Assembly (NCBI GenBank): GCA_922989275.2
Contig: OV277856.1
Coordinates: forward strand, 53,205,358 to 53,269,357
Length of the DNA: 64,000 nt
Reading direction: 5' to 3'
DNA from: Gari tellinella
Lineage: Eukaryota > Mollusca > Bivalvia > Cardiida > Psammobiidae
Shown here: in pieces, positions 32,486 through 43,448 of the stretch
Layout: the number at the start of each line of letters is the position of its first letter
How positions within the stretch are numbered: the stretch's first letter is position 1
Position numbers and translations under genes: made by a program
Notes under the pieces: model-generated
What the model was told of the DNA's origin: nothing
What the model saw: only the letters and a program-made list of their open reading frames with translations
Database searches by the model: none

Positions 32486-32648
32486 CCCTTCACTGCCTTA
32501 CCCTGGATACAGTGGTTATTTGCAAACAGTTTGGATCCTGATCGTGTCTAATCAATATCTTAACTGTTTAAAACTCATTTCAATGTTTCTTAAGTCAAAA
32601 TACCTAAAAAGATTTTTTTTGAAAATGACGTCATGGCAGTGAGGGGAT
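32486..32648. mobile_element. TTAA-A element, hairpin partly deleted
   Basis: CCCCTTCACTGCCTTACCC on the left and GGCAGTGAGGGGATTAA on the right are inverted repeats; the hairpin is reduced to GCAAACAGTTTGGATCC and a worn right arm. Confidence 0.65.
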
Positions 32649-33026
32649 TAAATGGTTGCTCAATGCAGGTATGACTGTACATTTTGTATTCACACGAGAC
32701 ATGCGGTGATTTCGCACGATTTATGTGACTAGAGCGTGACGTACCCTAATCAAGCACTCAGAACTGCATTCTAATTACCCATGTATGATCTTCAATTAAA
32801 TGCACATTTTCAATTGAGGATCCTTTATAGTACTCGTCGTTTATTTTGTATCATGTAATTAAAGATGAAAACAGCTGTGAGATCGAATAGACAAGCAAAC
32901 ACTCAAAGAAAAAAACAATGAGAAATGTATAAACAAGTGGTTTACCTGACAAAACAAAGCTTTGAACACTTTTTTGTGTTCCGATGACCCACATCACAGC
33001 GAAGCTGAGCAAAATACATAGATGTA

Positions 33027-33078
33027 CAGTAGAGAAGACGCTATTCTTTCCTAATTAACGCGTTTACGCATAAACAAA
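33027..33078 (-). mobile_element. TA1 left-end fragment, minus
   Basis: CAGTAGAGAAGACGCTATTC then ATTAACGCGTTTACGC; cut off before the hairpin by the following repeat. Confidence 0.6.
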
Positions 33079-33530
33079 GTAGGATTAATTTAACACTTGC
33101 CATAAATTTGCAACTATAAGTGGTAGAAACTAAAGTTACCATGTATACTCGATTCAAGAAGCTCTTGAGATCAGTACAACTTAGGTCATGTCTGATGAAG
33201 GTCAAAGTCATTTAGAGGTAAAAAGGATTGATTTAACATAGGTCATTACTCTGAAACAATAATGAACTGCAAGTTAAAGAAACGTTATATTCACCATGCG
33301 TACTCGGCTCAAGAATATCTTGAGCTCAGTACAATTTGGATCATGTCCGACAAAGATCAAGGTCATTTAGAGGTCAAATAGGGTTAATTTAACATTGTCC
33401 ATAACTTAAAAAAAAAAGTGACGGAGACTTCATATTTGGCATGTGTACTCAGCACAAGAAGCTCTACAGTACAAGTTTGGACATGTCTAACAAAGGTCAA
33501 TATCATTTATAGCCTCAGACCGACAAATGG
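33079..33530. repeat. Tandem repeat, about 3 units
   Basis: Units share GTACTCGGCTCAAGAA, CTTGAGCTCAGTACAA, TTGGATCATGTC and AAGGTCATTTAGAGGTCAAA. This is a dispersed tandem type found in bivalves. Confidence 0.7.
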
Positions 33531-33573
33531 TCGAAACAGACGAAAGCAATAAGACTATCTCACTGTTCCGTTT

Positions 33574-34642
33574 TAGCTCACCTGGCACGAAGTGCCAAGG
33601 TGAGCTATTAGGATCGTTGGATGTCCGTCGTCCGTCGTCCTTCGTCCGTCCGTCCACAATTGTTCGTTAACACTCTAGCGGCTACAAATTTCATTTGATC
33701 TTCATGAAACTTGATGACAATATTTGTCTTGATTAAATTCAGGTCAAGTTCGAATGTGGGTGATGTCCGATCAAAAACTAGGTCACTAGGTCAAATCATC
33801 GAAAAACCTTGTTAACACTCTAGAGGCTACAAATCTCCTTGGGTTTTAATGAAACTTCGTCAAAATGTTTGCCTTAATGAAATCTAGGTCAAGTACGAAT
33901 ATAGGTAAAAAACTAGGTCACTAGGTAAAATCTTCAAAAAACCTTGTTAACGCTCTCGAGGCTACAAATCTCATTGGATCGTAATGAAACTTTATCAAAA
34001 TATTTGCCTCACTGATATCTAGGTCAAGGTCGAATGTGGGTCATGTCCGGTCGAAAATTAGGTCACTAGGTCAAAACTTCAGAAGAACTTGTTAACGCTC
34101 TCGAGGCTACAAATCTCATTTGATCTTAATGAAACTGAGTCAAAATATTTGCATCATTGATATCTAGTTCAGGTTTGAATGTGGGCCATGTCCGGTCAAA
34201 AACTAGGTCACTGGGTCAAGTCATCGAAAAACCTTGTAAACATTCTCGAGGCTACAAATCTCATTGGATCTTAATGAATTTTGGTCACAATGTTGGCCTC
34301 ACTGATATATAGGTCAAGTTTGAATGTGGGTCATGTCCGGTGACTTGGTCACTAGGTCAAATCATAGAAAAACGGCGTTAACTCTCATGTGGCTACAAAT
34401 CTCATTAGATCTGAATGAAATATTGTCAGAATATTTGCCTACAACAAATCTATATCAAAATCAAATGTTGATTGTGTCTGGTAAAAAAATTGGCCACTAG
34501 GTCAAATTAAAGAAAAATATTTGTTAATATTCTAAAGGTTGATTGTAGGTCATGTTGATCCAGTCGTTATCTAGGTCGCTATAGGTCAAGTTTTACATGG
34601 TGTACCAGGTGAGCGATTTAGGGCCATAGTGGCCCTTGTTAA
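33574..34642. repeat. AGCTCACCTG dispersed element with internal tandem units
   Basis: Starts TTTTAGCTCACCTGGCACGA followed by its inverse CAAGGTGAGC, then GTCCGTCGTCC runs. About six units of 140-150 bp follow (AACACTCTAGAGGCTACAAA, TAATGAAACT, TAGGTCAAGT, GAATGTGGGTCATGTCC, ACTAGGTCACTAGGTC). It ends CCAGGTGAGCGATTTAGGGC then CATAGTGGCCCTTG. Widespread in bivalve genomes; no coding capacity. Confidence 0.85.
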
Positions 34643-35130
34643 TTTATAGGCATAACAAAACAGACGAGCGTTGGCACCCACATGCGGTGCACTTGTTAAT
34701 ATGAATATAAGTTCTTAAATAGGATAACATTTGGGTAACATCAGACTACTGTATTGTGATATGATTATCTGATTCAACTATTCTATGATAGAAAATATTC
34801 CAAATATATTTACACTCATAAATTGGAATTGACTTTCATTCGCTTGTTTTGATTATAGGCGAAACTCAAAGGTTAAAACTACCAGGTTCCATTACAACAG
34901 TTGAGAGATATCAGGGTCTTCAAGAGCGAGTGATATAAGGGCCTTCAGTTCCCTCTTGTTTACATTTTGGTATTTTATGTTTAATTTTTTATTTCGTGTA
35001 ATGGAAACGAATAACGTTATCGTTATACTGTAAAACAGGGTTCGCTGTATTTTTAACCATTAGTACATAAAACGCTCTTTTACGCTGTTATTTATATCTC
35101 CATTGTCGAAAACAAGTTCCACTTTATAGG
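34643..35130. other. Intronic stretch without recognised features
   Basis: AT-rich; no family assigned. Confidence 0.4.
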
Positions 35131-35299
35131 GTCATAAATAGAGGATATTGAATGAGTGTGTGTTCAGTCGTGAATTTATTGAACGAGTTGGATAAAATCA
35201 TATGTTGCGAGCCTTGGCGAGCAACATATCATTTTATCCAACGAGTTCAATAAATTCACGACTGAACACACACGAATTTGATATCCTATTTATCACATA
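35131..35299. repeat. Long near-perfect palindrome
   Basis: GTCATAAATAGAGGATATTG to CAAATTTGATATCCTATTTATC-like right end, with TGTGTTCAGTCGTGAATTTA mirrored by TAAATTCACGACTGAACACA. Tip GTTGCGAGCCTTGGCGAGCAAC. A weaker relative, same tip style, is at 53188-53310. Confidence 0.85.
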
Positions 35300-36011
35300 A
35301 ACACCAAAATGACACGAAAATCCGAACGGTCTTATTTTCACTTTTGCCCTCGGCTCTTAGGAAACGATTCGTCATAGGCGTTATTCGGTTGTATTCATCC
35401 GTAATGAAAACACCTATCAAACTAAAATAAAGAAAATCAACATCAATGTGCTGTAAAAAGACTTCTCTGATACCATATTCAATTTTAAATTAATATTTAA
35501 TTTAAAAATTGTTGTAATTGACTAAAAATGATCAGTTGACATTTAGAATCTAGTTTCGTTTTCAAAATAACGTCGTTAGAGCAACATGACGTCATTATCA
35601 TGTTAACGTCTGAATTTGAAAAACAGTCTGAATCACTGTTAATACTAGAGCTCTATGCAGCCTGATTTGCAGCCTGAGTTTGCGAGACTGCTCGGAATAA
35701 TGTTTCTAGGACACTTGGGAATGTTTCAATACCTAGTGGTGATCTAAGTTTGTCTAGATCCTCTTTACTGATTTACAGTCGGCGTAGTAGTACAGTATTT
35801 TGGTGATTCGAAAATTAGTATAAAATATATGCCCAGTGGGCCATACGATGTTTACGGCCCTCTATATTTTGCACGTTTATGTGATAAATATGTATAATAA
35901 GAAATATGTTCGACGTTCTGAAAGATGGTATCTTAGTTTAAACAATATTTTATTCAGAAGAAAGGGATTGGACAACAGGCAAAGCCTATGTGAGTCCTCT
36001 CCAAAAGATGG
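35300..36011. other. Intronic stretch without recognised features
   Basis: No palindrome, repeat family or exon-like frame with good splice sites was recognised. Confidence 0.45.
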
Positions 36012-36084
36012 TAGCTAAAGCAGGTTCAAAGCAGAGCAGAATGCGCATAAGGCGCATCCTGTCCTATTTTCAACATCCATTTAG
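36012..36084. repeat. Decayed type B hairpin
   Basis: GCTAAAGCAGGTTCAAAGCA on the left; the right arm (ATCCTGTCCTATTTTCAACA) has several changes. Confidence 0.6.
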
Positions 36085-36663
36085 TGTTCAACTGTCTTCA
36101 AACCTAGAAGCAGGCTATAGTGTAAAATGTTTAGAAAGATACTGTAAGTAACAATCATGGATTAGGTAAAATAACCCATTTTATTGGACATGATGTAAAA
36201 GTTACTCAAAGTACTCAAATTACATGCAGATAATTAGATTAGCCGAATCTTCACTTATTTTAAAAAGATACTCATTCTGCTTTTATCACCAAAGCGATAC
36301 CATGATGGCTTTTGAATACAGATTGGTTCCAGATCAGGTATCGAGCCTAAAGTCACACTCTTTTCGACACATGTATTAATGCTCTAATAGTTGAAAAACA
36401 TATAAAAATCAGTTTAACTTTGAAAAGTTAACGGTGATGTTACAGTAGAATAAGGATTTAGCCTTCATCATTAACCGGCTATAAAACGCAGTTTGATTTG
36501 TGTTTGTGTACACTTATGAACAAGTTCTAATTCTGAGTATTTCGAAATATGATCAGGGTACACTCTATTTAATACTCGCTTTGAGGTTGTGTTTATCACA
36601 TGTATAATGCATATTGGTTTGATGTTTTTGTGCAGACGACAGTTTAAAAGGAGACTTTAGGTA
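36085..36663. other. Intronic stretch, little structure
   Basis: Apart from a weak TGGTTCCAGATCAGG motif near 36327, no feature assigned. Confidence 0.4.
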
Positions 36664-36909
36664 CAGTGGAGAATCTGTTATTCTTTCCCAATAAACGCGT
36701 TTACGCTAAAACTATTATTTGCAGTGCAAACAGTTTGAAGCCAGATCAGACGCCGGGTAACCCGGCGTCTGATTAGGCTCCAAACTGTTTGCCATCAAGA
36801 TAAACAAGAATTATCAGAATTGTCCAAAAGTTGTACTTTTCTTCGTTTTAGTGCTTTGCGTTTGCGTACGTTTGCGTTTAAACGGGAAAGAATAACAGAT
36901 TCTCCACTG
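36664..36909 (-). mobile_element. TA1 MITE, full length, minus
   Basis: 246 bp; inserted immediately beside a TTAA-A element, whose AACTCTTTGCACGCTAGCGG starts at 36911. Stem change GAAGCC is not mirrored. Confidence 0.92.
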
Positions 36910-36910
36910 T

Positions 36911-37135
36911 AACTCTTTGCACGCTAGCGGTGACATTGTGATTACTTCTTGTGCAAGTAGTTTGGATCCTGATGAGACGCCGAATAACTCGGCGTCTCAT
37001 CAGGACCAAACTCTTTGCCACTCTGACCCTACATTGATTTGTTTAAATTCTAATTTTAGAAACGTAGTCTATCGAAACTTTTGCAGACGACAATATTGTT
37101 TATCATTCAAAGATTAAAGCGGGAAAGTGGTTAAA
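36911..37135. mobile_element. TTAA-A element
   Basis: Ends CTCTTTGCACGCTAGCGG and GCGGGAAAGTGGTTAA; hairpin 36955-37017 has GGATCCTGATGAGACGCCGA / TCGGCGTCTCATCAGGACC. The GATGAG/CTCATC pair is shared with the copy at 9150. Confidence 0.7.
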
Positions 37136-37257
37136 ATGTAAAGACTCTCACCAACTTCAATGGGTTTAATTTACGAGGTACAACTTAACCTACGGCAGGT
37201 GTTCACCTCAGCTTCATATACCATACCATATCATTTACCATCTTTAAAAATCAATTA

Positions 37258-37470
37258 ACCCCTAGTCTGTCAAACGCGATACGGACCAGTATCTGCAAAC
37301 AGTTTGGATCCAGATCAGAAGCCGAGTAAATCGGCGTCTGACCAGGATCAAAACTTTTTACACCCACGTACTTATTCCCTGTACAAAACACATAAAAATC
37401 AAATTTGAAAATATTTTCGGACAACAATTTTATAGCAGGCGATATTTAAACACGGTGTAAGGTATAAACA
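37258..37470. mobile_element. TTAA-A element, decayed
   Basis: TTAACCCCTAGTCTG on the left; hairpin 37296-37362 (GCAAACAGTTTGGATCCAGA / CAGGATCAAAACTTTTT) with CGAGTAAATCGG tip; right side ACACGGTGTAAGG without a clear TTAA. Confidence 0.6.
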
Positions 37471-37750
37471 GATAAGCCGTTTCACTCTGCCGTTACATCT
37501 TAAATTGCTGCAAATTTAATTATGAAAAATCAAAGAACGTTACAGTTATCCCATTCATGCCTCCACAGTTGAAATAAATGATTTTTTGTGCAAGTTAGGA
37601 CAGTTCATTGTCAAAAAAGAGGAGTGCCACGTCGAAACTGTCTCAAGTTTCAATATACTGTTACTTTTCAATTTCAATCCATTTTCCCCGAAGTAACAAA
37701 TGGTCAATTTCAGTTTCCAATTTAATCTAGTACATCTTGACTACTAACGG

Positions 37751-38112
37751 CATTTTAGCTCACCTGAGCACGCAATGCTCTACGTGAGCAATTAGGATCG
37801 TCGGTCGTCCGTCGGCCCAACTATTGGTTCGTTAACACTCTAGTGGCTGCGTCTCTCGTTGGAACCTAATGACACTTGGTCCAAAAGTTTGCTTCATTCA
37901 AATCTAAGGCAAGTTCGAATGTGTGGTCATGTCCCTTAAAAAACTAGGTCACTATGTGAAATCATAGGAAACCCTCATTACCACTATAGAGACTACATAA
38001 TCTAACTTGTTCTTAATGAAACTTGGTCAAAAATTTCCCTCAATAATACTAGGTAAAGTTCGAATATTGGTCACTATGTCTAAAACTAAGTCATTATGTC
38101 AAAATCAGGCTC
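37751..38112. repeat. AGCTCACCTG element, truncated
   Basis: TTTTAGCTCACCTGAGCACG with inverse CACGTGAGCAATTAGGATCG, then two units. It stops at TCATTATGTCAAAATCAGG, where a TA1 hairpin arm (GCTCCAAACCGTTTGC) joins. Confidence 0.75.
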
Positions 38113-38344
38113 CAAACCGTTTGCAAAGTCGACTTTGTGCGACGTCGGCGCCGAAAGAGTTAAAAAGAAGAGAATAACGTCCTCCCATGCACTTAACATC
38201 ATGTATTGCATATAGGGAATGTAATAGAGCTCTTTTTATGCACCCGCCGCGATTGTCATTAGGTATTGCCTGTCTTTGCACGTCCGCCCGTCATAAATAC
38301 TTCAACATCTACCCTGTCCGGAGGTTTATCAGAAAAAGTACTAA

Positions 38345-38775
38345 TCGGATTTTATTGAAGATTTATGTAGTTGTGCCTTGCAATAAGTTGTCGAGAAGAC
38401 TTGCATTTCAAGGTCGTGGTCTGCAAATGAAGGTCACCATTGCTAATTTTAGAAATGTTTTGTAACTTTGCTTGTCCGCAGATTTCTGAGAACAGTAACT
38501 TAATGACACTTAATGAAACTTAATACAGCTGTTCCGTGCAGCAAGTTCTCAAGATTAGTTGAATTTCAAGGTCGTGGTCTGCGAATGTAGGTCACCATTA
38601 CTATTTTTAGAAACGTTTTCGTAAGTTTGCTTGTCCGCAGTTTTCTGCATACAGTAATAAACAAATTTTTTTGAAACTTCATACGGCTGTTCCTTGCAAA
38701 TGTTTCTCGAGCCGAGTCGAATTTCAAGGTCGTTGTCAGCGAATGTAGGTCATTGTTTCTAATTTTAGAAAGTAG
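38345..38775. repeat. Tandem repeat of about 160 bp, three units
   Basis: Each unit has GAATTTCAAGGTCGTGGTCT, GCGAATGTAGGTCACCATT, ATTTTTAGAAACGTTTT and GCTTGTCCGCAG in order, best seen at 38400, 38560 and 38720. Confidence 0.8.
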
Positions 38776-38925
38776 TTCACCATTCCTCATGTCTTGGCAC
38801 TTTCTTATCATGAAAGTGTGCACCGCAATAGTGAATGCTTATTGTTACTTGCCTCCTTCAAATATGTACTGTTTGTCACTTTTCATTGCGGGCTTATTAT
38901 GTTCCGTTTGCGATACTCTTCTTAA

Positions 38926-39092
38926 CCCTTTGAACCCTAGTCCCGCATATTGGCGTCCTTTGCAAACAATGTTCATGTGAATAGTACATTTGTCCTATGC
39001 AAACATTGACAAAAAAAACCCTTTAAAGTCAGTAAAGGACTAGACTTATATGGAAACTGGAATTGTCCATTTAAGTTTCAGGGAGGAAAGGG
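38926..39092. mobile_element. TTAA-D element lacking the hairpin
   Basis: TTAA at 38922-38925 and 39093-39096; ends CCCTTTGAACCCTAGTCCCG and TTTCAGGGAGGAAAGGG. The flanks align with the copy at 56932-57172, but CCTATGCAAACATTGACAAA occupies the place where that copy has a 66-bp hairpin. See finding. Confidence 0.8.
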
Positions 39093-39096
39093 TTAA

Positions 39097-39366
39097 TTAA
39101 ATAACATGTCATTTTCTTGCATCTACATAACTATTATGTACAATAACTTGTAGCCCAATCCCTTTGCATATGTTATTATGCAAATAAATATGTTTAAAAT
39201 ATTATGTCAGCGCAAAGAATCTAAGAGTCAAGTAACGGTGTGTCTAAATTATGGTTAAGATTTACAGACGAGTCCTTGTTATTGGGGTGCTAGGTTCAAC
39301 CTCAATGAATTCTTTGAGTAACCCGGCGTTTGACCAGAATCCAAACCGTTTACAACTCTGAGTGTC
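39097..39366. other. Intronic stretch without recognised features
   Basis: Only a short hairpin-arm remnant (AACCCGGCGTTTGACCAGA) at about 39319. Confidence 0.4.
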
Positions 39367-39369
39367 CCA

Positions 39370-39679
39370 GAACAGTTATTTTTTCCTTTTAAACGCAAAC
39401 GAAATGCAAACGCATTGCAATAAAAATGCAGAAAATGACAACTTTTTGACAATTCTGAATGTTTATTTTAACCTGGATGGTAAACAGTTAGGAGCCTGAT
39501 CAGACACCGGGTTACCCAGCGTCAGATCTGGCTCCAAACTGTTTGTTTTGAAATAATAGATTTAGAGTAAACTGGCTATAAATATGCAATTGTATTTTTT
39601 AATGCCAAATAAAGATTATGTTATGTTATGTTATGATATGTTAACGCATTTATTTGGAAAGAAGAACGTTACTCCACTG
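39370..39679 (+). mobile_element. Older TA1 copy with an insertion, plus
   Basis: GAAATGCAAACGCATTGC subfamily with ACACCGGGTTACCCAGCGTC tip. Between GTAAACTGGCT and AACGCATTTATTTGG, about 65 foreign bases (39575-39643) end in (TTATG)n after AATAAAG, like the 3' tail of a retroposed element. Confidence 0.75.
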
Positions 39680-40027
39680 TAACAAGTGCCAAATTTCTTC
39701 ATTGCGTTTGCGTTTCGTTTAAACGAAAAATAATTACGTCACGTTCCCTCTGTACATGTCTGCAGCAGTGCCGTACCTGAAGACTACGTACGTATTGCAC
39801 GGAGAATCAGATAGCGCACGTGCATGAATGCTGCCTAGCTGGAAGCCGCGTGCGCTTGCTCTGCACGTCGCTCTTGTGTACTTATCACCGTTATTTATTT
39901 CAATTTCATTTTGATGTACTGTTGATGAAGCAACAGGCGGTGAGATACTAATCGTGTATGCACCAATACGGCTGGATACGGAAAACAGTAGAACAATGCT
40001 AGCTACACTGCCATGGGAAACATTGTA

Positions 40028-40232
40028 CAATAAAACCTCTCTATTACGACCACTAAAGCGAAGGATAATTGGTTGTATTAAATACAGGTAACAGCTTAAA
40101 GCAAGGTGACAGTAAAACAGAAAGCTCCTATAGGAGCTTTCTGTTTTACTGTCACCTTGCTTTTAGCATTCTTCTGTCTTAAACATCTTATAACTAAAAC
40201 AATTTAGTGGTCGTAATAGAGAGGTTTTACTG
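40028..40232. mobile_element. TA-P element with type C hairpin
   Basis: TA-flanked; ends CAATAAAACCTCTCTATTAC and GTAATAGAGAGGTTTTACTG with CGACCACTAAA inside. The hairpin 40089-40166 is AGCAAGGTGACAGTAAAACA mirrored by TGTTTTACTGTCACCTTGCT, tip GCTCCTATAGGAGC. The ends resemble pogo/Tigger-type termini. Confidence 0.85.
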
Positions 40233-40238
40233 TACATG

Positions 40239-40467
40239 TATGTTTTCTCGTTGAAACGAGACTTAAACTGAAACGCATTTGCAATACAATGTTGGAAATG
40301 ACAGGCTCTTGAAAAGTATGGCGATTTGTTATCTGAGTTACAAACTGTCTGGAGCTTGATCAGAGACCGGGTTACTCGGCATCTATCTTGGCTCCAAACT
40401 GTTTGCAATGGAAATACGTCATTTGGCACAAACGTTTTTATTGGGAAAGGTTGTTTTTCTACATTGT
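40239..40467 (+). mobile_element. Old TA1 copy, plus
   Basis: GAAACGCATTTGCAATAC, GGAGCTTGATCAGAGACCGG and GTTTTTATTGGGAAAGG; left end lost against the TA-P element. Confidence 0.7.
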
Positions 40468-40505
40468 ATTACGACAACTCAAAAATACTTATTTTCGATA
40501 ATTAA

Positions 40506-40707
40506 CCCCTTCACTGCCTTACCTCGAGATCACTCAGTCTGACTATTTGCAGTTTGGACTCTGATCAGACGCCGCGTGACGCGGCGTCTGATCAGGATCA
40601 AAACTGTCCGACACTAATTTCAACATTTCTTAAGGCAAAGTACCTAAAAAAAAAAAAAAAAGCGACAACAATTGTTTAAAATTCGTAACATCATGGCAGT
40701 GAAGGAG
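40506..40707. mobile_element. TTAA-A element
   Basis: TTAA at 40502-40505 and 40708-40711; ends CCCCTTCACTGCCTTACC and CATGGCAGTGAAGGAG. Hairpin 40550-40613 has a CCGCGTGACGCGG tip. Confidence 0.78.
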
Positions 40708-40868
40708 TTAAGAAATGTCCTGGAATCAAGAATAAGTAAGTTGTCCATGCACTGCTTATCTCATTGACTGCAATGGGGGCGTTATGTAACCGGAGGGGTT
40801 CTCTGCATCATGTTCGTTCCTCGGCGTACCATTCTATAATTATCTAAGTCATCGTGTATCCTGAAGTA

Positions 40869-40921
40869 GACATAGTTTAGACCCGCCTTGCGCGGCGTTT
40901 CATCAGGGTGTACACTGTTTT
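40869..40921. repeat. Type D hairpin, deleted
   Basis: CATAGTTTAGACCCGCC then GCGCGGCGTTTCATCAGGGT and GTACACTGTTTT: right arm type D, tip type A. Confidence 0.6.
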
Positions 40922-41044
40922 CTAAACCATATAATATGTTTTAATGTATACAAACACTATATTTTGTTTATATCACGCTTTTATATCTATAATGAAATCT
41001 TCCAGCAAGTACATAGGGAGAGTTCATTCTTATATCAAGGCATA

Positions 41045-41290
41045 CAGTGGAGAATCTGTTATTCTTTCCCGTTTAAACGCAAACGTACGCAAACGCAAAG
41101 CACTAAAACGTAGAAAAGAACAACTTTTGGACAATTCTGATAATTCTTGTTTATCTTGGTGGCAAACAGTTTGGAGCCTGATCAGACGCCGGGTTACCCG
41201 GCGTCTGATCTGGCTCCAAACGGTTTGCACTGCAAATAATAGTTTTAGCGTAAACGCGTTTATTGGGAAAGAATAACAGATTCTCCACTG
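41045..41290 (+). mobile_element. TA1 MITE, full length, plus
   Basis: 246 bp, very close to consensus; single change CAAACGGTTTG in the right arm. Confidence 0.93.
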
Positions 41291-41317
41291 TACATGAGTT
41301 AACTGGGGTTTATTTAA

Positions 41318-41561
41318 CCCTTTACCTGATAGCTTCATTCTAGTATTGAACATAGATGACTACTTAAAGCAGGTTGAAAGTAAAGCAGAATGCGCCTTGA
41401 GGCGCATTTGCTTTACTTTCAGCATGCTTTAAGCTATCATGTGCTTGAATATAGAAACTATTCCAAATAATATGTATTTCATGACTTGTTAAATTGGAAC
41501 TATTTTCTTCAGCGGAGGAATATATCATATTCGCTAAAAGGCGCTTCTGTAGGGTATAGAG
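41318..41561. mobile_element. TTAA-B element
   Basis: TTAA at 41314-41317 and 41562-41565; ends CCCTTTACCTGATAG and TAGGGTATAGAG. Hairpin 41363-41432 (CTTAAAGCAGGTTGAAAG, tip GCGCCTTGAGGCGC) lacks one base in GCATTTGCTTTAC. Confidence 0.82.
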
Positions 41562-41565
41562 TTAA

Positions 41566-42034
41566 AAACGATAAGTAAATATATTGCATTGTGTCAAGTT
41601 GGTTATATATACACATCAATATTCCGATTCGCCACAGTTTCTATATTTAGAGTCAGCAGACACTTTTTATGCCACATTTGATCTATCTCGGAAATTATCA
41701 CGCCGAGGTTTGGATAGAATGTCACACAAAGTTGACGTGCGCACTTCATTTCACGCTTCCGGGATTCCGAATGAAAAAGTTCCGCCTTAATGGGCAATTT
41801 GATTGGATAAATTATCTCATGTCTGTATGACGGCTCTGTTCAACTGGTCAATGCATTTGCCGCACGCCGAATTATAATGGAGGTGTATTTTGTTTCATTT
41901 TCAAACAAAACATAGAAAGAGACCCGTGCCCGTGAAGAAATAAGCGAAGCAAACAACGCGTCATCACATTGACAGATGACACCGGGCAACAATGTCGGGC
42001 TGGTCTACTGTTTCAGTGGCCAAGACGTTATGAT
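41566..42034. other. Intronic stretch without recognised features
   Basis: Moderate G+C in places (41700-41900), but no frame with recognisable domain or paired splice sites. Confidence 0.4.
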
Positions 42035-42285
42035 TTCCACTCCGGATTTTTCCTAAATATCCGGATTTTTCCCCAGTACATGGTAGCTTAAAGCAGGCTG
42101 AAAGTAAAGCAGAATGCACCCTAAGGCGCATTCTGCTTTACTTACAGCATGCTTTAAGTAGTCGCATGTCAACAAAACAAGAAAAAGGCTATGTGCAAGG
42201 TACGATTCGTAAAGCGCACTTGAAAAATGTAAATTTGGAAATCTTAGGATTTTTCATGTTGACTTATGGCAGCCTTGTTTCCCAA
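42035..42285. mobile_element. Family G element carrying a type B hairpin
   Basis: CACTCCGGATTTTTCCTAA on the left; AATTTGGAAATCTTAGGA, TTTTTCATG and GGCAGCCTTG on the right. Hairpin 42084-42157 is AGCTTAAAGCAGGCTGAAAG / CTTACAGCATGCTTTAAG, tip GCACCCTAAGGCGC. Confidence 0.75.
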
Positions 42286-42549
42286 TCAACGTGAGTGTGC
42301 TACCGTGGATTGGTTAACGTCCGTTTTTTGCCATCTATGTGCTAATTGGACGTTCCAGATAGAGGGGAGCGGATACAGAAACCCGGGCGCGATGCCCTAC
42401 TCTTATTGTCGACGGTTATTTTGGATGCCCTGTGTAAAGCACTTATCCATCATGATGTAACATCGGACCTCGGTTGGACTCGATAGACTTAGGCCAAATA
42501 GGGATCGAACTCGCAGTGGAGCTTATTGATTGTATAAAAGACGGATGGA

Positions 42550-42624
42550 AGCTTAAAGCAGTCACCTGTCGTAAACACCTTATAATAAGCATAATTTAGT
42601 GGTCGTAATAGAGAGGTTTTACTG
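42550..42624. mobile_element. TA-P right end
   Basis: CTTAAAGCAGTCACCTGTCG flank, then TTTAGTGGTCGTAATAGAGA and GGTTTTACTG-TA; hairpin and left half are missing. Confidence 0.65.
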
Positions 42625-42740
42625 TACATCGATTTTCGTTTCTTTCATCATGCTTTTAACTATCATCTGTCTTTAGGACTATCAATGAATCTTCTTTTTA
42701 TGAGTTGTAAATGTATTACTATAAGGCGATAAAACATATA

Positions 42741-43107
42741 CAGTGGCACCCGTCCAAACCGGAACCTCTTAATACCGGAATTATCTCTAAACCGGACAAA
42801 AGCTTTTATTTATTACCCATCACACCATAAAAACGCATTTTTACGTCGTTATTTTATTCCTACAATGAAGATAATAGTTTATACATTCTAGCAAATGATA
42901 GCTTAAAGTAGATTGAAAGTAAAGCAGAATGCGCCTTAAGGCGCATTCTGCTTTACTTTCAACCTGCTTTTTAGTGGTCATCTATCTTCCATACTAAAAT
43001 CAAGCTATTTGGTAATGGGTTAAAAGTAAAACCCCTCTAAATTGGAAACCCTCTTAACCGGAAATTCTGTTGTCCCCATACATGTCCGGTTTAGAGGGGG
43101 TTTACTA
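42741..43107. mobile_element. TA-E element containing a TTAA-B element
   Basis: Ends CAGTGGCACCCGTCC...AAACCGGAACC and GTCCGGTTTAGAGGGGG-TTTACTATA. A TTAA-B unit with hairpin 42899-42972 (tip GCGCCTTAAGGCGC) sits inside at the same place as in the copy at 61993. Confidence 0.8.
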
Positions 43108-43383
43108 TAATCGAGTGCAAGCCATCGTCTTATTTCCAACACAACTCTGTTTTAAATCCTGAGGTTGAACATTTGCAAACGCCACCTGTGAATACAATTT
43201 TGAGGCTCGCACCGCGCGCCGAATTAATGCAGAACATAAAAATGTTTGCGGGTTTTTGCTGTTCTCTCTGACAGACACTGTCTTGTCTTGCCATCTAATT
43301 TCTATTTCATTATTTCCTATGAATTATGCCGCGTGATGTTCTCTTAAACACTTCGAAAGCGGGAATAAATTCATTCTATCTTT
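43108..43383. other. Intronic stretch without recognised features
   Basis: Slightly higher G+C near 43200; nothing assigned. Confidence 0.4.
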
Positions 43384-43448
43384 GCAAAAAGTTTGGACCA
43401 AGATCACACGCCGAATTATTCGGCGTGTGATCTGGATCTAATCTCTTT
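43384..43448. repeat. Type A hairpin with covarying stem
   Basis: GATCACACGCCGAA-TTA-TTCGGCGTGTGATC is perfect, and differs from the usual GATCAGACGCCGCG in both arms at the same positions. The outer stem (AAAAAGTTTGGACC / GGATCTAATCTCTTTG) is decaying. Confidence 0.85.
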
